Part shown: piece by piece, positions 6,688 through 16,391 of the stretch
Layout of the letters: each line of letters opens with the position of its first letter
How positions within the stretch are numbered: the stretch's first letter is position 1
Assembly (NCBI GenBank): GCA_001604135.1
Contig: LVAT01000015.1
Location: 19,093-83,092 of the forward strand
Length of the DNA stretch: 64,000 bases
Reading direction: 5' to 3'
Origin: Clostridiales bacterium Firm_14
GTDB taxonomy: Bacteria; Bacillota; Clostridia; Saccharofermentanales; Saccharofermentanaceae
Notes under the pieces: generated by a model
What the model saw: the letters and a program-made list of their open reading frames with translations, nothing else
Database searches by the model: none
Told to the model about the DNA's origin: nothing
Position numbers and translations under genes: made by a program

Positions 6688-8247
6688 ATGGCAATTTGTC
6701 CTAATTGCGGAGCTCTCAATAATGACAGCTCGAAATTTTGTATCAGCTGCGGAGCTCCACTTCCGGTAGCTCAGCCCGCAGCACAGCCTGCAGCGCCGGC
6801 ACAGCCCGCACCGCAGCAGAACGTTGAGATCCCCAATCCTCAGAACCAGTATTGGCAGCAGCCAGTTCAGGCACAGCCTGAGACTGCTCCGCAGCCTGAG
6901 GCAATACCGATCGTTCCGGCTCAGCCTGTTTATGCACAGCCGATCACACAGCCTGTTCAGAATAAGTCTAACAGACCTAAGTCCAACGGTTGGTGCACTG
7001 CAGGTCTCGTATTATCGATTGTCGCCTGGTGTACAGTAGGCCTTACGAGCATTCCCGGTTTCCTGTGCTCTCTCATAGGACTCATCGTTGTTTCCAAGAA
7101 GGGAGAACCCGGCAAGGGCAAGGCTGTTGCAGGTCTGATCATTTCCGGACTCCTTATTCTCGGCTTTGCAATATCACTGCCTTCCATCTGGCCTGATGTT
7201 CAGAGATCTCTGGAAAACGGTGATGTCAGTAATCCCATGGAGCTCCTCGATACTTTAGATGAGGCTTCTGACAAGCAGACGGATCTTTCCGACAAGTATG
7301 TAAAGAAGATCATTAAGAACAACTGGGTCGCAATGGAAGACGGATCCTATCTTGAATTCGGAAAGAAGCAGACCTTTAAGTATTACAAGAGCTATCAGGA
7401 TACTTCAGACAATTATTTCACAGGAAAATACAGAATGTTTTCCGGTGAAAAAGCCGTTACCACACTGACTAAGTATTACGAGGAATACGGCATAACCAAA
7501 AGTGAAATAAAGAGCCTGATAAGCAATAACACGGCATTTAAAGAGGAGAACTTTGTCCTCATTGTTCTCGAGAATGACGGACAGTGGATGGATGGAGAGA
7601 ACGTAAAGGATGAAGCGTGGGATTCCGTTTATTACGGTTTCCTTGTAAACAGTCCTGATACGAGCCTGCTCCTGATCAACGCTGTTACGGATACCCGTTT
7701 CTCATTCGTAACCGCTGATGATTACGACAAGATCAGCGCTGTTGCCACAACGACAACTACTGAGACTTTTGAAACAACAGAAGCAACTACTGAAGCAACG
7801 ACCACGGCTGATCCCTCTTATGAGACAATGGGTGACAGCGTTACGGGTACTATTACTCTGACACAGGGCAAGTGGGACATCTGGACTGATCGTGATCTTT
7901 CCGGTACTAACTTCGAAGTTGTCTATGGCAGGATAAACCGTAATACGCAGACGATCATCAATCTTTGTGTTTACAAGAATACGTTTGATAATGCCTCTAT
8001 TAAGAACTTTGCCGATGCTATTAAGGCTAATATGGAGTCCGGCGATTACTCCGACGTTAAGGTAACGACAACTACGCTCAGCGGGTACGGAGCATATGAA
8101 GTTTCAGGAAAGCATTCATCCGGAATGTATGTCAATCTCTGGCTTTTCCTGGACAATAACAATAAGTTCCATTACATTACGGTCGAGTATTATGATTCTG
8201 ATAAAGCTTCCTATGATATGGTAAAGAGCACATACAAATTCAACTAA
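6688..8247 (+). CDS. Zinc-ribbon protein with DUF4190-like membrane region and extracytoplasmic domain
   Basis: This 519-residue protein is modular. Residues 1-26 form a zinc ribbon (C4-x2-C7...C18-x2-C21). Residues 27-95 are a Pro/Gln/Ala-rich linker. About 100-170 is a two-span DUF4190-type region (GLVLSIVAW...GLIVVSKKGEPGKGKAVAGLIISG). About 210-345 is a hydrophilic domain that begins with a KNNWVAMEDGSYLEF stretch. A Thr/Glu-rich linker lies near 350-375 and a C-terminal domain of about 135 residues follows. The likely topology is cytoplasmic zinc ribbon and external C-terminal half. The gene is alone, with ribosome site AAGGAGA and a strong terminator behind it. No specific function can be named; a role at the cell surface is inferred. 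Confidence 0.75.
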   Translation: MAICPNCGALNNDSSKFCISCGAPLPVAQPAAQPAAPAQPAPQQNVEIPNPQNQYWQQPVQAQPETAPQPEAIPIVPAQPVYAQPITQPVQNKSNRPKSNGWCTAGLVLSIVAWCTVGLTSIPGFLCSLIGLIVVSKKGEPGKGKAVAGLIISGLLILGFAISLPSIWPDVQRSLENGDVSNPMELLDTLDEASDKQTDLSDKYVKKIIKNNWVAMEDGSYLEFGKKQTFKYYKSYQDTSDNYFTGKYRMFSGEKAVTTLTKYYEEYGITKSEIKSLISNNTAFKEENFVLIVLENDGQWMDGENVKDEAWDSVYYGFLVNSPDTSLLLINAVTDTRFSFVTADDYDKISAVATTTTTETFETTEATTEATTTADPSYETMGDSVTGTITLTQGKWDIWTDRDLSGTNFEVVYGRINRNTQTIINLCVYKNTFDNASIKNFADAIKANMESGDYSDVKVTTTTLSGYGAYEVSGKHSSGMYVNLWLFLDNNNKFHYITVEYYDSDKASYDMVKSTYKFN

Positions 8248-8273
8248 CCAAAGACTGAATTTTTAGTTAATCA

Positions 8274-8308
8274 CACCCCCGGCGGCGAATAGCACCGGGG
8301 GTGTTTTT
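8274..8308 (+). terminator. Intrinsic terminator
   Basis: CACCCCCGG at 8274-8282 pairs with CCGGGGGTG at 8295-8303, followed by TTTTTT. It ends the zinc-ribbon protein gene. Confidence 0.92.
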
Positions 8309-8388
8309 TGCTTATAATCACTGTAAGTACGTCATTTGAGGATCGTACTTATTTGGGGAAGAATACAATTGAATAGGAGTAGAAGACT

Positions 8389-10938
8389 ATGATTACGGCA
8401 AAGAAGATTCTTGCCGCTATTATGGCGGCTATCCTTTTGGTTTCAACCCTGATGATTACCGGTTGCAAGAAAAAGGGTAACGAAGAAAAGATCTCAGAAG
8501 ATGAAGCTTGGTATTCAGTTAAGAAGGTGCAAGTCGGGGAGCAGTTCTTACTGGAGAAAGACATTGACAGTTATGTGGTCCAGTTTATCGGTGCGACAGA
8601 TGACCGGGCTGTATATTTGATTGAACTGCACAAGACTATCCCTATGTGGGAAGCGTCTAACACGTACGATTATTCTGACCTGAATCAGTCTTATCTGGAA
8701 ATTTACGGGAAAGAAGGAAGTCTCGAAAGAACGATCAATATTACCCAGAAGATCGAGACTTCTGACATGTTCAAATTAGATCCTGATGATTATCCCAAGA
8801 TAGTTGAAAGACTCAGAAAAGAAGAAGAAGAAAAGAATGGTTCCGCAACAGAAAAAACGGACAAGGAACTTTTTAAGGAGAGCGGAATAAGCGTTTCCTG
8901 GTGCATTATGGGAGATTATACCGTCAGTGACGGTTTTATCTCACTTTCAGTTTCAGCGTTATATCCTTCTAACGCAGGCGGCATTGACAGCCGCATCGTT
9001 GATGTTGTTTTTGATGCCGGCAGCGGTGAGATCACCCGGCACAAAGAGCGGAAAGAAAAAGATGCGACGCTTACTGAGAAAAGATTCGTATTCGACGATT
9101 ATGAAATAACATATGTAGAGAAAGACAGGACCGGCGGCGCAAAGCACTATTTTGATGTTAAGACAACTGACGGATGGTCCGCGACTTTTGTAAGTGACGG
9201 CTTTTTTGCCGGTGCTGATGATGCGAAGATCGTAGACTCAATGATCTATTTGGGCGGAGGAAAAGTCTTGTTTGTCAGAGGCAATCCCGCATTCGGCAAA
9301 ATGATGTTCTATGAAATGAATCTTAAAACAGGCAATCTGATCGAGTCTGCAAAAGATTATTCCTGGATACAGTATGAACTTGATAAAACTAAATATGTTG
9401 ACGGTATCGGTTATGTGATATGTGATGAGGAAGGACTCAAAAAGATAGACTTTGTGAATAAGTCAAAAGTCGGGGTGTTCTCATTCGATTCATGCAATAT
9501 TAACCGCAGTGAAGCTTTGAACATGAAGCTGCTGGCAATGACAGATGAATGCGTGTTTTTGTCGGCTTTGACCACAGATGCCCTTGATACTATCTCTTCG
9601 CCGAATGAAGGCGGAGAAAACCTTTATATCCTGACAAAAGAAAAGGAAAATCCCCATGCGGGAAAAACAGTTCTTCATGCAACGGCAATGAGTTTCTATT
9701 CTTATTCCATGTGTGAAGCCGTGACGGCATTTAATGAAAGCAATGCCGATTACTACATTAAACTTGATAATGACTATTCCGTTCTCAAAAAAGTAAACAG
9801 CGGTGAGATCAGTTTCTTTGATGATGATTATGAAGAGAAATACTACAAGTTATCATCAGAGCTTTCTTATCAGCTGGCAATAGATCTGATGAACGGCGAC
9901 GGCCCGGATATTGTATTGGACGGAGCGGGTATCGTTCATCTTAACAACAGTAATTACCTGATGGATCTGAAGAAGGAGATAAAGACTGACGGTCTTTTCG
10001 AGAACATGATCAAAGCCAGTGAATATGACGGAAAACTGTATCAGGTTCCGCTCGGAGTTACATTGACCGGTATTCTGGTTTCGAAAAAGGATGTTGCAGA
10101 AGATCAGTACGGTTTTACCTTTGACCAATATAAGGAGTTAGTCGCAGGACCTTGTAATGGTGCCGATCCGATAAGCATATATGCTGACCAGACAGAATAC
10201 TTTGTCAGATGCCTGAATAATATGAAGGATTCGTATATGGAAAACGGAAAGGTCAATTTCGATACGCAGGCTTTCCGTACTTTCGCGGAATATACCAAGG
10301 ATAATGTATCGCCAAAGAAAATTCCCGGATCTGATGAATTGTTTTTGCAGGCAGTAGAGAACAGCAAGAGAACTGTCAGATATGAAGTCGGATTGACCAT
10401 GCCTACGCTTGTAACTTATCTGCCTGACAGCATAACTGAGATCAAAGTGCTGGGCCTTCCGTCTTATGACGGCAGGGGTCCTTCCATGACCGTCAGCTCA
10501 TCGGTCGCCATATCCGCCACCACAAAAGAGAAAAAAGCTTGTCTGGAATTTGTAAAAGTCCTTCTCTCAGAAGAGATGCAAAAATCTTTTGGCTTGTATG
10601 AGGAGATAACGCCGGTAAGGGAGACCGCTTACGAAGCTACTGCGCTGGAAGCGATCGGGAAATACAACTCTGTTTATAAAAGATACAAGAGCCAGTATAC
10701 AAGAGACATGCTTTTGGAAATGAGATATCCGTTCTGCGAGGTTGATAAAAAAGCTGTCAGTGATTACGAACAGATGCTTCGTTCCTGTTCTGTCATTGGC
10801 GAAGAAGATGCTGCGATCACAATAATAGTTAAAGAAGAGATGCCGGCATATTTCACCGGTCAGAAGTCATTAGAAGATGTCATAAAGATAATCAATGACC
10901 GGGCCCGGACGTATGTGAACGAACGTGAAGGAAAATAA
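8389..10938 (+). CDS. Large lipoprotein with C-terminal family 1 solute-binding-protein domain (copy 1)
   Basis: This 849-residue exported lipoprotein has a signal peptide ending in a lipobox ITGC (Cys near residue 26). Residues of about 40-440 look like a beta-rich, propeller-like domain with repeated short strands and YLGGGKVLF-type stretches. From about 450 on it resembles an extracellular solute-binding protein of the sugar type: AVTAFNESNADYYIKL, then GDGPDIVLDGAG near 500, a YQVPLGVTLTGILVSK stretch near 545 and a C-terminal FTGQKSLEDVIKIINDRA motif. That is about twice the length of a normal binding protein. The next gene is a close paralogue, and no permease or ATPase gene is nearby. 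It probably binds a saccharide or peptide at the surface; the ligand is unknown. Confidence 0.82.
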   Translation: MITAKKILAAIMAAILLVSTLMITGCKKKGNEEKISEDEAWYSVKKVQVGEQFLLEKDIDSYVVQFIGATDDRAVYLIELHKTIPMWEASNTYDYSDLNQSYLEIYGKEGSLERTINITQKIETSDMFKLDPDDYPKIVERLRKEEEEKNGSATEKTDKELFKESGISVSWCIMGDYTVSDGFISLSVSALYPSNAGGIDSRIVDVVFDAGSGEITRHKERKEKDATLTEKRFVFDDYEITYVEKDRTGGAKHYFDVKTTDGWSATFVSDGFFAGADDAKIVDSMIYLGGGKVLFVRGNPAFGKMMFYEMNLKTGNLIESAKDYSWIQYELDKTKYVDGIGYVICDEEGLKKIDFVNKSKVGVFSFDSCNINRSEALNMKLLAMTDECVFLSALTTDALDTISSPNEGGENLYILTKEKENPHAGKTVLHATAMSFYSYSMCEAVTAFNESNADYYIKLDNDYSVLKKVNSGEISFFDDDYEEKYYKLSSELSYQLAIDLMNGDGPDIVLDGAGIVHLNNSNYLMDLKKEIKTDGLFENMIKASEYDGKLYQVPLGVTLTGILVSKKDVAEDQYGFTFDQYKELVAGPCNGADPISIYADQTEYFVRCLNNMKDSYMENGKVNFDTQAFRTFAEYTKDNVSPKKIPGSDELFLQAVENSKRTVRYEVGLTMPTLVTYLPDSITEIKVLGLPSYDGRGPSMTVSSSVAISATTKEKKACLEFVKVLLSEEMQKSFGLYEEITPVRETAYEATALEAIGKYNSVYKRYKSQYTRDMLLEMRYPFCEVDKKAVSDYEQMLRSCSVIGEEDAAITIIVKEEMPAYFTGQKSLEDVIKIINDRARTYVNEREGK

Positions 10939-10948
10939 GTAGAGAATG

Positions 10949-10980
10949 CCCCCTGTTTTTTTAGAATTCAGGGGGTTTCC
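10949..10980 (+). terminator. Intrinsic terminator between the two solute-binding genes
   Basis: CCCCCTG at 10949-10955 pairs with CAGGGGG at 10969-10975, followed by only TTTCC, so it is of moderate strength. The next gene has its own extended -10 (TGATATAAT ending at 11005). Confidence 0.7.
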
Positions 10981-11069
10981 TATTGTCAAATCGTTTTGAT
11001 ATAATTCGGCTATCGGTACGGTGAAATGGGCGCCGTGCTTATGGGGAATAACAACGATAGGAGTTAATC

Positions 11070-13589
11070 ATGAGAAAGAGAAGAATGATCTCCGCTGCAT
11101 TGGCAGCGGTTGTATGCGTTTCCACGGTAATGGCGGCGGGCTGCGGCAAACAAAAAAAGAACAACAAAACGATTTCCGCCAAAGACCCCTGGTATTCGCT
11201 GAAGCAGGTAAATATCGGCGAGAAGTATTCAGAAGCTCCTGATATTGATATGTCGCATTCAGAGTTTGTAGGGTATTCAAATGACAATCTGATCTTCTTT
11301 GTCAACGCGACACGTATGATGCCGAAAAATATACCTGAAGGAAAAGCCGTCGTTGATTACATTGAGTATTCACTTGAGATCCTGGATAGCAACGGCGATA
11401 TCACTAATCTGATAGACCTTAAAGATACAGTCATAAAATCAGGCATTGTAACTATACCTGATGAAGAGATGGAAAAGTTCCGTGAAGGGTGGGAAAGGGC
11501 GTATCCGAAATATAAGGATAAGTTTGTTGAGCCGACTATAGAATGGGCTATTACGAACAGGTTTGATATTACGGACAAGAATATAACTGTTACTGTGGAA
11601 TCTTATTACCCGGACTATGATTACAAGGGCATGGAGGCCAGAATATACAAATTTGTTTTCGACCTGACAAGCGGTGAACTGGTCTCCGTTAAGAAAAAGG
11701 AAGCCGCAGAATATTTTGAATCAGATGATTATACTTCTTATGTCGCGAAAGAATTTAACTTTGAAGGATATAACGTTAAAACTTTCTGGTCGTATGCAGA
11801 AGATGGAGAAACCCTTGCATTAAAAGTTACTACACCCGACGGTAATGTAACCTCATATCCCATGTCTGAGCTGATTCCTGATGCCAAAGTAACTTATGTG
11901 CCCGGAATGCTCTATTTGGGAGAAGGCAAGGTCTTTTTTGAAGCGGGTACAGACGTTTACAGCGTCAAGAGATACTATGAGTTCGATCTTAACAACGGCT
12001 CGATCAAGCCGTACCTGCAGGATGTCTCTAACATAGAGTACGATCTTTATAATGCGGGTTATGTTGACGGCGTGGGAAACGTAGTACCGAATGCAGACGG
12101 CATTCAGAAGATCGACGTCAGGGAGAACAAGGAAACTGAAGTGTTATCTTTTGACTGCTGTAATATCAATCGCGCCATAGTCCAGAACCTTAATTTTTTG
12201 TCCATGAATGATAAAAAGATATATATGTTCTCTGAGTCTGAACAGAGGGCAAGTTTTTATCCGTCAAGCGGCAAAGAACCGAGAAAACTGTATATCCTGT
12301 CAAAAGAAGACACCAATCCGAATGCCGGAAAAAAGGTGTTGAATCTGGCTTATGTGGATTATCTCTCGTATTCCGCAAATGAAGCCATTTGTGAGTTTAA
12401 TGAGACAAACAAAGATTACTTCATCCGGATCGACGACAGCTATTCGGTCGACACCAGGATCACTGAGAGCGGCATCAATTACAATGATCCGGATTTTGAG
12501 GCGAAAAAAGTAAAGCTTATGTCAGAAGCCACGTATCAGCTGTATGCTGATATTACTGTCGGCTCCGGTCCTGACATAATCATGAATGCCGCTAAATACT
12601 CGAATCTGAACAGCGGTGAATGCTTCATCGATCTGAAGAACGAGATCAGCAGTGATGATCTTTTCGCTAATGTTCTTGCTGCATCAGAAACAGACGGTAA
12701 GATCTACCAGTTCCCTCTGGCGGTAAAAGCGATTGGAATAATAGCCAGAAAGAGTGATGTCGGAGCTGATCAGTATGGCTTTACATTCAAGCAATATAAG
12801 GAATTTGTGAAGGGACCTTGTAACGGTAAGGATCCGCTTGATACGACGCAACTGATATTCCTGGAGACCTGCATGCGCAGTGTTCAATCAGGAATGACGG
12901 ATGGCAAGAACGCGAATTTTGATAATGAGGATTTTCGCGATCTCGCAGAATATACCGCGCAGAATATCATCGATCCTGCACCTAATAATGAAGTGATATG
13001 GGTTGAACCTGTCGACAGTAAAAGCTTTGCTCCAACCTATAATGAGTTCTTCGGATTTCCTTATCTCATATATTGTTATGCGGATTACATTTCTGACTTA
13101 AGGGTATTAGGCGTTCCTACAAGGGAAGGAAAGGGACCGACACTCTCAGTCGACAGTTCTGTTGCAATCTCGGCTCATACCAAAGAGAAAGATGCCTGCA
13201 TCACATTTGTAAACGTACTGCTCTCTGAAAATATCCAGTATGATTATGCCTACGGTGAAGGATATACACCTGTCCGTAAAACTGCATTTGAGAAATACGG
13301 GTATGATACTGTTGATGAAGTAAATAAGACGTATGAGAGATATAAGGAGTTTTATGAGCCGGAAGAGCTGAAGGAATATGGTTATCCTATGCATACACTT
13401 GACCGGTCAGTCGTATCAGATTATGAGACCATGATCGGATACTGTGATTCGATATTGACTTCAGATTCGGCTCTCGACATGATCGTAAAGGAAGAGATAC
13501 CGGTATATTTTGCAGGTCAGAAATCATTGGACGAAGTTATTAAGATAATAAATGACCGTGCTAAAACTTATTTGAACGAGAGAGGTTAA
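11070..13589 (+). CDS. Large lipoprotein with C-terminal family 1 solute-binding-protein domain (copy 2)
   Basis: This 839-residue paralogue of the preceding gene has the same plan: a lipobox AAGC (Cys near residue 25), a beta-rich N-terminal region to about residue 430, and a C-terminal binding-protein domain with GSGPDIIMNAAKY near 490, IYQFPLAVKAIGIIARK near 550 and AGQKSLDEVIKIINDRA at the end. Shared blocks such as QYGFTFxQYKE and GPCNG show that the copies arose by tandem duplication, while their ligand-facing segments differ. The ribosome site TAGGAG lies before ATG 11070. No cognate ABC permease is encoded nearby, so it would need a transporter encoded elsewhere or serve as a receptor. 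Confidence 0.82.
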   Translation: MRKRRMISAALAAVVCVSTVMAAGCGKQKKNNKTISAKDPWYSLKQVNIGEKYSEAPDIDMSHSEFVGYSNDNLIFFVNATRMMPKNIPEGKAVVDYIEYSLEILDSNGDITNLIDLKDTVIKSGIVTIPDEEMEKFREGWERAYPKYKDKFVEPTIEWAITNRFDITDKNITVTVESYYPDYDYKGMEARIYKFVFDLTSGELVSVKKKEAAEYFESDDYTSYVAKEFNFEGYNVKTFWSYAEDGETLALKVTTPDGNVTSYPMSELIPDAKVTYVPGMLYLGEGKVFFEAGTDVYSVKRYYEFDLNNGSIKPYLQDVSNIEYDLYNAGYVDGVGNVVPNADGIQKIDVRENKETEVLSFDCCNINRAIVQNLNFLSMNDKKIYMFSESEQRASFYPSSGKEPRKLYILSKEDTNPNAGKKVLNLAYVDYLSYSANEAICEFNETNKDYFIRIDDSYSVDTRITESGINYNDPDFEAKKVKLMSEATYQLYADITVGSGPDIIMNAAKYSNLNSGECFIDLKNEISSDDLFANVLAASETDGKIYQFPLAVKAIGIIARKSDVGADQYGFTFKQYKEFVKGPCNGKDPLDTTQLIFLETCMRSVQSGMTDGKNANFDNEDFRDLAEYTAQNIIDPAPNNEVIWVEPVDSKSFAPTYNEFFGFPYLIYCYADYISDLRVLGVPTREGKGPTLSVDSSVAISAHTKEKDACITFVNVLLSENIQYDYAYGEGYTPVRKTAFEKYGYDTVDEVNKTYERYKEFYEPEELKEYGYPMHTLDRSVVSDYETMIGYCDSILTSDSALDMIVKEEIPVYFAGQKSLDEVIKIINDRAKTYLNERG

Positions 13590-13612
13590 ATGCGTTCCTT
13601 GGCAAAAAACTG

Positions 13613-13641
13613 TTGACTTTTTAGGCAACAAGTATTATTTT
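13613..13641 (+). promoter_or_regulatory. Probable trp operon promoter
   Basis: TTGACT at 13613-13618 is followed 17 bp later by TATTTT (13636-13641). The -10 is weak and other spacings are possible. It precedes the T-box leader. Confidence 0.4.
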
Positions 13642-13649
13642 TGTCATAA

Positions 13650-13911
13650 CAATCAAACCGTTGAAGCGGAGATAAAGATAGTAGCAGGCCATACAGAGAG
13701 CTTCCGTTGCTGAGAGTGAAGCTGGAACCGGATTATCAAATGGACCGCGGAGGGTGCATTAAATGTGCAACGTCCGACTCGCGTAAGTAGTCCGGGATAT
13801 GTTGGTATCCTTAGAGTGTGCGTCTCACAAACGCAAAGCCAGGGTGGCACCGCGGATTATGTTTAATTCGTCCCCGGCAGGAACACTTATATTCCTGCCG
13901 GGGATTTTTTA
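13650..13911 (+). ncRNA. Tryptophan T-box leader
   Basis: The 355-bp gap before trpD holds a T-box. It has the Stem I region with AGAGAG and a GCTGAGAGTGAAGC distal part (about 13695-13725), a TGG specifier codon (tryptophan) at 13741-13743 followed by ACC, the nearly invariant T-box sequence AGGGTGGCACCGCGG at 13841-13855, and a strong terminator: CCCCGGCAGGAA (13872-13883) with TTCCTGCCGGGG (13892-13903) and a T run. Uncharged tRNA-Trp would pair with the specifier and with the GGTGG bulge, form the antiterminator and let RNA polymerase read into trpDCFBA. The tryptophan assignment is supported twice, by codon and by downstream genes. Confidence 0.95.
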
Positions 13912-13944
13912 TTTCCGGCAGAACCAACCGGAAGGAGAAAAAAC

Positions 13945-14970
13945 ATGATTAAGGCGGCAATCGAGAAGATCGTAAACAAGGAAGACCTCACATACGATGA
14001 GGCTTACGAGACAATGAATGAGATCATGGGCGGTATGTCCACATCCACCCAGAACGCGGCATTCCTCGCAGCATTGTCCACAAAGAGCGCAGGATTTGAG
14101 ACTATCGATGAGATCACAGGATGCGCTGCAGCAATGCGTGAACATGCTCTTAAGGTCGATAAGGGCGGCATGGAAGTCCTTGAGATCGTAGGAACAGGCG
14201 GAGACAGGGCAGGAAGCTTTAACATCTCCACAACATCAGCATTTGTTGCAGCATCTGCAGGCATCAAGATCGCTAAGCACGGCAACCGTGCAGCATCTTC
14301 CAAGTCAGGCACCGCTGACTGCCTTGAGGCTCTGGGCGCGAACATCAACTTAGACCCCGAGAAGTGTGTTGAGCTTCTCAAGGAAGTCGGCTTCTGCTTC
14401 TTTTTCGCGCAGAAGTATCACACATCAATGAAGTATGTAGGACCTATCCGTAAGGAGCTTGGATTCAGAACGGTATTCAATATCTTAGGACCTTTGACAA
14501 ACCCTGCAACACCGGATTTCTATCTCTTAGGAGTTTACGACCAGTATCTTGCAGAACCCATCGCTCATGTATTAAAGTCTCTGGGTGCAAAGCGCGCTCT
14601 GGTCGTATACGGTGAAGATAAGTTAGATGAGATCTCCGTATCTTCAGAAACATTCGTAGCTGAACTCAAGGGTGACGGAACGATCACGACATATGAGATC
14701 AAGCCTGAGGACTTCGGCTTCGCAAGAGGCACAAAGGAAGACATCGTCGGCGGTACACCGGCAGAGAACGCTGAAGTTACAAGAGGTATTCTCGAAGGCA
14801 AGATCACTGACGTAAGAAAGAGCGTTGTATGCATGAACGCAGGCGCTGCGATCTACGCGGCAGGCAAGGCTAAGACGATCGAAGAAGGTGTCGGCCAGGC
14901 TAAGCACCTCATCGAGAGCGGCGCCGCATTGGAAAAGCTCAACCAGTTCGTTGAAGCATCAAATAAGTAA
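13945..14970 (+). CDS. trpD: Anthranilate phosphoribosyltransferase
   Basis: This 341-residue enzyme joins anthranilate and phosphoribosyl pyrophosphate to phosphoribosylanthranilate in tryptophan synthesis. The family motifs are present: [15 protein letters not shown] near residues 75-90 (pyrophosphate binding), [21 protein letters not shown] near 108-130, and GPLTNP near 185. It is a stand-alone TrpD without the glutamine amidotransferase (TrpG) part fused to it in some bacteria. It is the first gene after the tryptophan T-box, with ribosome site AAGGAG before ATG 13945. The genes trpE and trpG that normally precede it are absent here, so anthranilate must come from genes elsewhere or from outside. 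Confidence 0.97.
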   Translation: MIKAAIEKIVNKEDLTYDEAYETMNEIMGGMSTSTQNAAFLAALSTKSAGFETIDEITGCAAAMREHALKVDKGGMEVLEIVGTGGDRAGSFNISTTSAFVAASAGIKIAKHGNRAASSKSGTADCLEALGANINLDPEKCVELLKEVGFCFFFAQKYHTSMKYVGPIRKELGFRTVFNILGPLTNPATPDFYLLGVYDQYLAEPIAHVLKSLGAKRALVVYGEDKLDEISVSSETFVAELKGDGTITTYEIKPEDFGFARGTKEDIVGGTPAENAEVTRGILEGKITDVRKSVVCMNAGAAIYAAGKAKTIEEGVGQAKHLIESGAALEKLNQFVEASNK

Positions 14971-14988
14971 TCTTCGGAAGGATAACCC

Positions 14989-15774
14989 ATGTCAGACATT
15001 CTCGAACAGATCGCTGAACATAACAGAACGATATATCTTGAAAGGAAACTTGATGTATCGCTCTCGAAAATGATGGATATGGCATATGCCGCATCCGGCA
15101 CCGGGTTTGCATTCGAGAAGAAGCTGGCTGAAGACGGCATGAGCTTTATCTGCGAGTGCAAGAAGGCGTCGCCTTCCAAGGGCATCATCGCTCCTGATTT
15201 TCCATATCTTGATATCGCGAAAAGCTATGAGCAGGCAGGCGCTTCCTGTATCTCGGTCCTCACAGAACCCAAGTGGTTCATGGGCTCTCTTGATTATCTG
15301 GAAGAGATAGCTTCGGAGGTTAAGATCCCGGTCCTCAGAAAGGACTTCACGATCGATGAATACATGATTTTCGAAGCCCGCGCGAGAAAAGCATCCGCAG
15401 TCCTCCTTATCTGCTCGATACTTGATTCACAGACACTTGGCAAATACATAAGGCTTTGCGACGAACTTGAGCTTACGGCTCTTGTCGAAGCACACGATAA
15501 GAACGAATGTGACATGGCATTGGGTGAAGGCGCAAGAGTTATCGGAGTTAATAACCGCAACCTGAGAGACTTCACGGTGGATCCCACAAACTGTTTAAGG
15601 CTCAGGGATTATGTCGGAGACAAGGCTCTTTTCGTTGCCGAGAGCGGCGTAAAGTGCAGGGAAGATGTAGCGGAATTAGAGCGTTCCGGTGTCGATGCGG
15701 TCCTTATCGGTGAATCTATGATGAGAGCTGAAGACAAGACAGCGTTCTTAAATACTTTGAAAGGAATATCGTGA
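14989..15774 (+). CDS. trpC: Indole-3-glycerol phosphate synthase
   Basis: This is a 261-residue TIM-barrel enzyme that closes the indole ring from the carboxyphenylamino-deoxyribulose phosphate produced by TrpF. The conserved ICECKKASPSKG segment (near residues 50-62), LRKDFTIDEYMI (near 115), IGVNNRNLRDF (near 181) and VAESGV (near 213) mark it as TrpC. The length is normal. Its stop codon overlaps the start of trpF (TGATG), indicating translational coupling inside the T-box operon. Confidence 0.97.
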   Translation: MSDILEQIAEHNRTIYLERKLDVSLSKMMDMAYAASGTGFAFEKKLAEDGMSFICECKKASPSKGIIAPDFPYLDIAKSYEQAGASCISVLTEPKWFMGSLDYLEEIASEVKIPVLRKDFTIDEYMIFEARARKASAVLLICSILDSQTLGKYIRLCDELELTALVEAHDKNECDMALGEGARVIGVNNRNLRDFTVDPTNCLRLRDYVGDKALFVAESGVKCREDVAELERSGVDAVLIGESMMRAEDKTAFLNTLKGIS

Positions 15775-16391
15775 TGTTTGGTACCGGTATCAAGATCTGC
15801 GGCCTTAAAAGACTCGAAGACGTAATCGCCGTCAACAGGTTCGGTGCAGATTACGCAGGCTTTGTCTTCTATAAAAAATCGAAGCGTTACGTAGATTCCT
15901 ACAAAGCCGGTGAGTTGATAGAACTCTTAAGGTCTGATATAAAGTCTGTTGGTGTTTTCTTAGATGAGCCGATCGACAGCGTTATCTCTACTGCAAGGAT
16001 AAGCGGAGTCGAGATGATCCAGCTTCACGGTCACGAGTCTGATGAATACGTCGAGTACGTCAAAAGGACTTTGGGACGTCCCGTTATCAAGGCTTACAAG
16101 GCATCTGAAGAAGGTGCGCTCGGGAAGGCCGCTCTAAGCAATGCCGATTATGTCATGATCGACTCGGGTGCCGGAACGGGAAAGAAGTTCGACTGGAGCA
16201 TCCTGAAGGACTTTAAAAGGGATTATTTCCTCGCAGGAGGCCTTGATCCCGAATCCGTGGAGGAAGCTATAAGATTACTGAATCCTTTCGCGGTCGATGT
16301 CAGTTCGGGCGTTGAGACAGACGGCATCAAAGATGTAGAAAAAATAGAAAAGTTTATAAAAGCAGTTAAGCGTGGAGGTAGATATGCCTGA
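15774..16391 (+). CDS. trpF: Phosphoribosylanthranilate isomerase
   Basis: This 205-residue TIM-barrel isomerase converts phosphoribosylanthranilate to its ribulose form. The typical start [26 protein letters not shown] and the QLHGHE motif (near residue 83) are seen, with [10 protein letters not shown] and VDVSSGVE near the end. ATG 15774 overlaps the trpC stop in TGATG; a GTG three bases upstream is an alternative start. Its 3' end overlaps trpB. It is a monofunctional enzyme, not fused to TrpC as in enterobacteria. Confidence 0.95.
   Translation: MFGTGIKICGLKRLEDVIAVNRFGADYAGFVFYKKSKRYVDSYKAGELIELLRSDIKSVGVFLDEPIDSVISTARISGVEMIQLHGHESDEYVEYVKRTLGRPVIKAYKASEEGALGKAALSNADYVMIDSGAGTGKKFDWSILKDFKRDYFLAGGLDPESVEEAIRLLNPFAVDVSSGVETDGIKDVEKIEKFIKAVKRGGRYA

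Noticed and set aside
7741..7815. Thr/Glu-rich repeat region as a DNA repeat element
   Set aside because: It is a coding low-complexity linker in the zinc-ribbon protein, not a non-coding repeat.
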